From assembly GCA_037384065.1 (NCBI GenBank), contig JARROJ010000064.1, positions 1-21,805 on the forward strand: a stretch of DNA of 21,805 bases. The letters are read 5' to 3'. How positions within the stretch are numbered: position 1 is the first letter of the stretch; each line of letters begins with the position of its first letter. The position numbers were made by a program, and so were the translations under genes. A model generated the notes under the pieces. That model saw only the letters and a program-made list of their open reading frames with translations. It was not told where the DNA came from and searched no databases. Below, in pieces: positions 21,414 to 21,805 of this stretch. Source of the stretch: JABDPF01 sp037384065. Lineage in GTDB: Bacteria; Pseudomonadota; Gammaproteobacteria; Xanthomonadales; SZUA-36.

Positions 21414-21805
21414 TCAGAGTCCGCGCATCCATTCCGGGCGCAGCGTGACGGAGCCGGGTCGTTCGAGCGCCTGTCGCACGGTTCGAAGCAGGCGGTCGCG
21501 GTCGCGGTTCAGCGTGCCTTTCAGCACCAGGTAGTTCGAGGCGTGGTCGCTGCGGAAAATCGTGTTCTCGAGCTCCAGCGTCTCCAGCAGCCACGACATC
21601 TCCTGGAACAGGCCGCGCTGGTCGAGCGGTTCGAATTCGCCGTCGAAGCCGGCCGCGAACCGTTCCATCCCGGCGGGAAAACTGACCACCAGGGTGGCGA
21701 GGTACTCCGGTTGCGCGGCATTCATCAGGCGCGCCGAGTTCCTGGCGTGCTGTTCGCTGTAGCGCCGGCCGCCCATGCCGTTGAGGATCATCACCGAACT
21801 GCGGG
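21414..21805 (-). CDS. Probable radical SAM enzyme, C-terminal part (runs off the right edge)
   Basis: The reverse-strand frame is open from the window edge to the stop at 21414-21416, about 130 residues. The start, and therefore any CxxxCxxC cluster motif, lies beyond the window. The visible part, SSVMILNGMGGRRYSEQHAR, then NSARLMNAAQPEYLATLVVS, and later TIFRSDHASNYLVLKGTLNR, matches my recollection of the C-terminal region of HemN/Elp3-like radical SAM proteins. Those proteins contain a G(L/M)GG turn, an N..P.YL strand and an FRS.HASNYL.LKG.L block. An internal GTG gives a shorter frame from 21794 but the homology continues upstream of it. It is convergent with the secreted repeat protein, with only 25 bases between the stops. 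Confidence 0.68.
   Translation of the reverse strand, partial: RSSVMILNGMGGRRYSEQHARNSARLMNAAQPEYLATLVVSFPAGMERFAAGFDGEFEPLDQRGLFQEMSWLLETLELENTIFRSDHASNYLVLKGTLNRDRDRLLRTVRQALERPGSVTLRPEWMRGL

Overview
The window is high-GC DNA packed with closely spaced genes, and nearly all of it is coding. The protein set points to a gammaproteobacterium: a CecR/YbhGFSR-type exporter operon, an E. coli FbaA-type class II aldolase, an AGCS alanine symporter, a MetA-family homoserine acyltransferase, a YqiA-like esterase and a bactofilin. A Xanthomonadales- or Chromatiales-like lineage would fit, but this is inference from gene content only. No rRNA, tRNA, CRISPR array, transposase or phage gene was seen.

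Positions 1-4983 hold the 3' end of a CecR-like TetR regulator followed by ybhG (membrane fusion protein), ybhF (tandem ABC ATPase), ybhS and ybhR (ABC-2 permeases), joined by 4-base or 1-base overlaps or short gaps. ybhS is broken: about 64 residues after its first membrane segment are missing and the frame shifts there. Positions 5154-6833 (reverse) encode an alanine/sodium symporter with a long inserted loop. It is divergent from a small gene of unknown function (6961-7398). A LytS/AlgZ-type histidine kinase without a visible partner follows (7581-8702), then fructose-bisphosphate aldolase (8820-9894), whose last codons appear frameshifted just before a perfect bidirectional terminator. A small secreted protein lies on the reverse strand behind that terminator.

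Positions 10475-13509 form a methionine-related cluster: a MetA-type acyltransferase, O-acyl-homoserine sulfhydrylase MetY, and an overlapping esterase. Together the first two would make homocysteine from homoserine by direct sulfhydrylation. Positions 13547-19069 are a six-gene run: bactofilin, a methyltransferase-fold protein with an unusual SAM motif, a periplasmic adaptor, a MacB/LolD-type ATPase and two different FtsX/MacB-fold permeases. This could be a cell-envelope export machine tied to a bactofilin scaffold.

Positions 19070-19708 contain the only AT-rich stretch. It carries a good sigma70-type promoter, a hairpin at the predicted transcript start, a second strong hairpin, a possible 58-residue ORF and three consecutive perfect palindromes. 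This is followed by a secreted repeat protein with a Tyr/Gly-rich tail (19709-21388) and, convergent to it, the C-terminal end of a probable radical SAM enzyme running off the right edge.

The most useful items to check are the two apparent gene breaks (ybhS and the aldolase C-terminus), the structured region 19176-19630, the bactofilin-exporter cluster and the acyl specificity of the MetA homologue.
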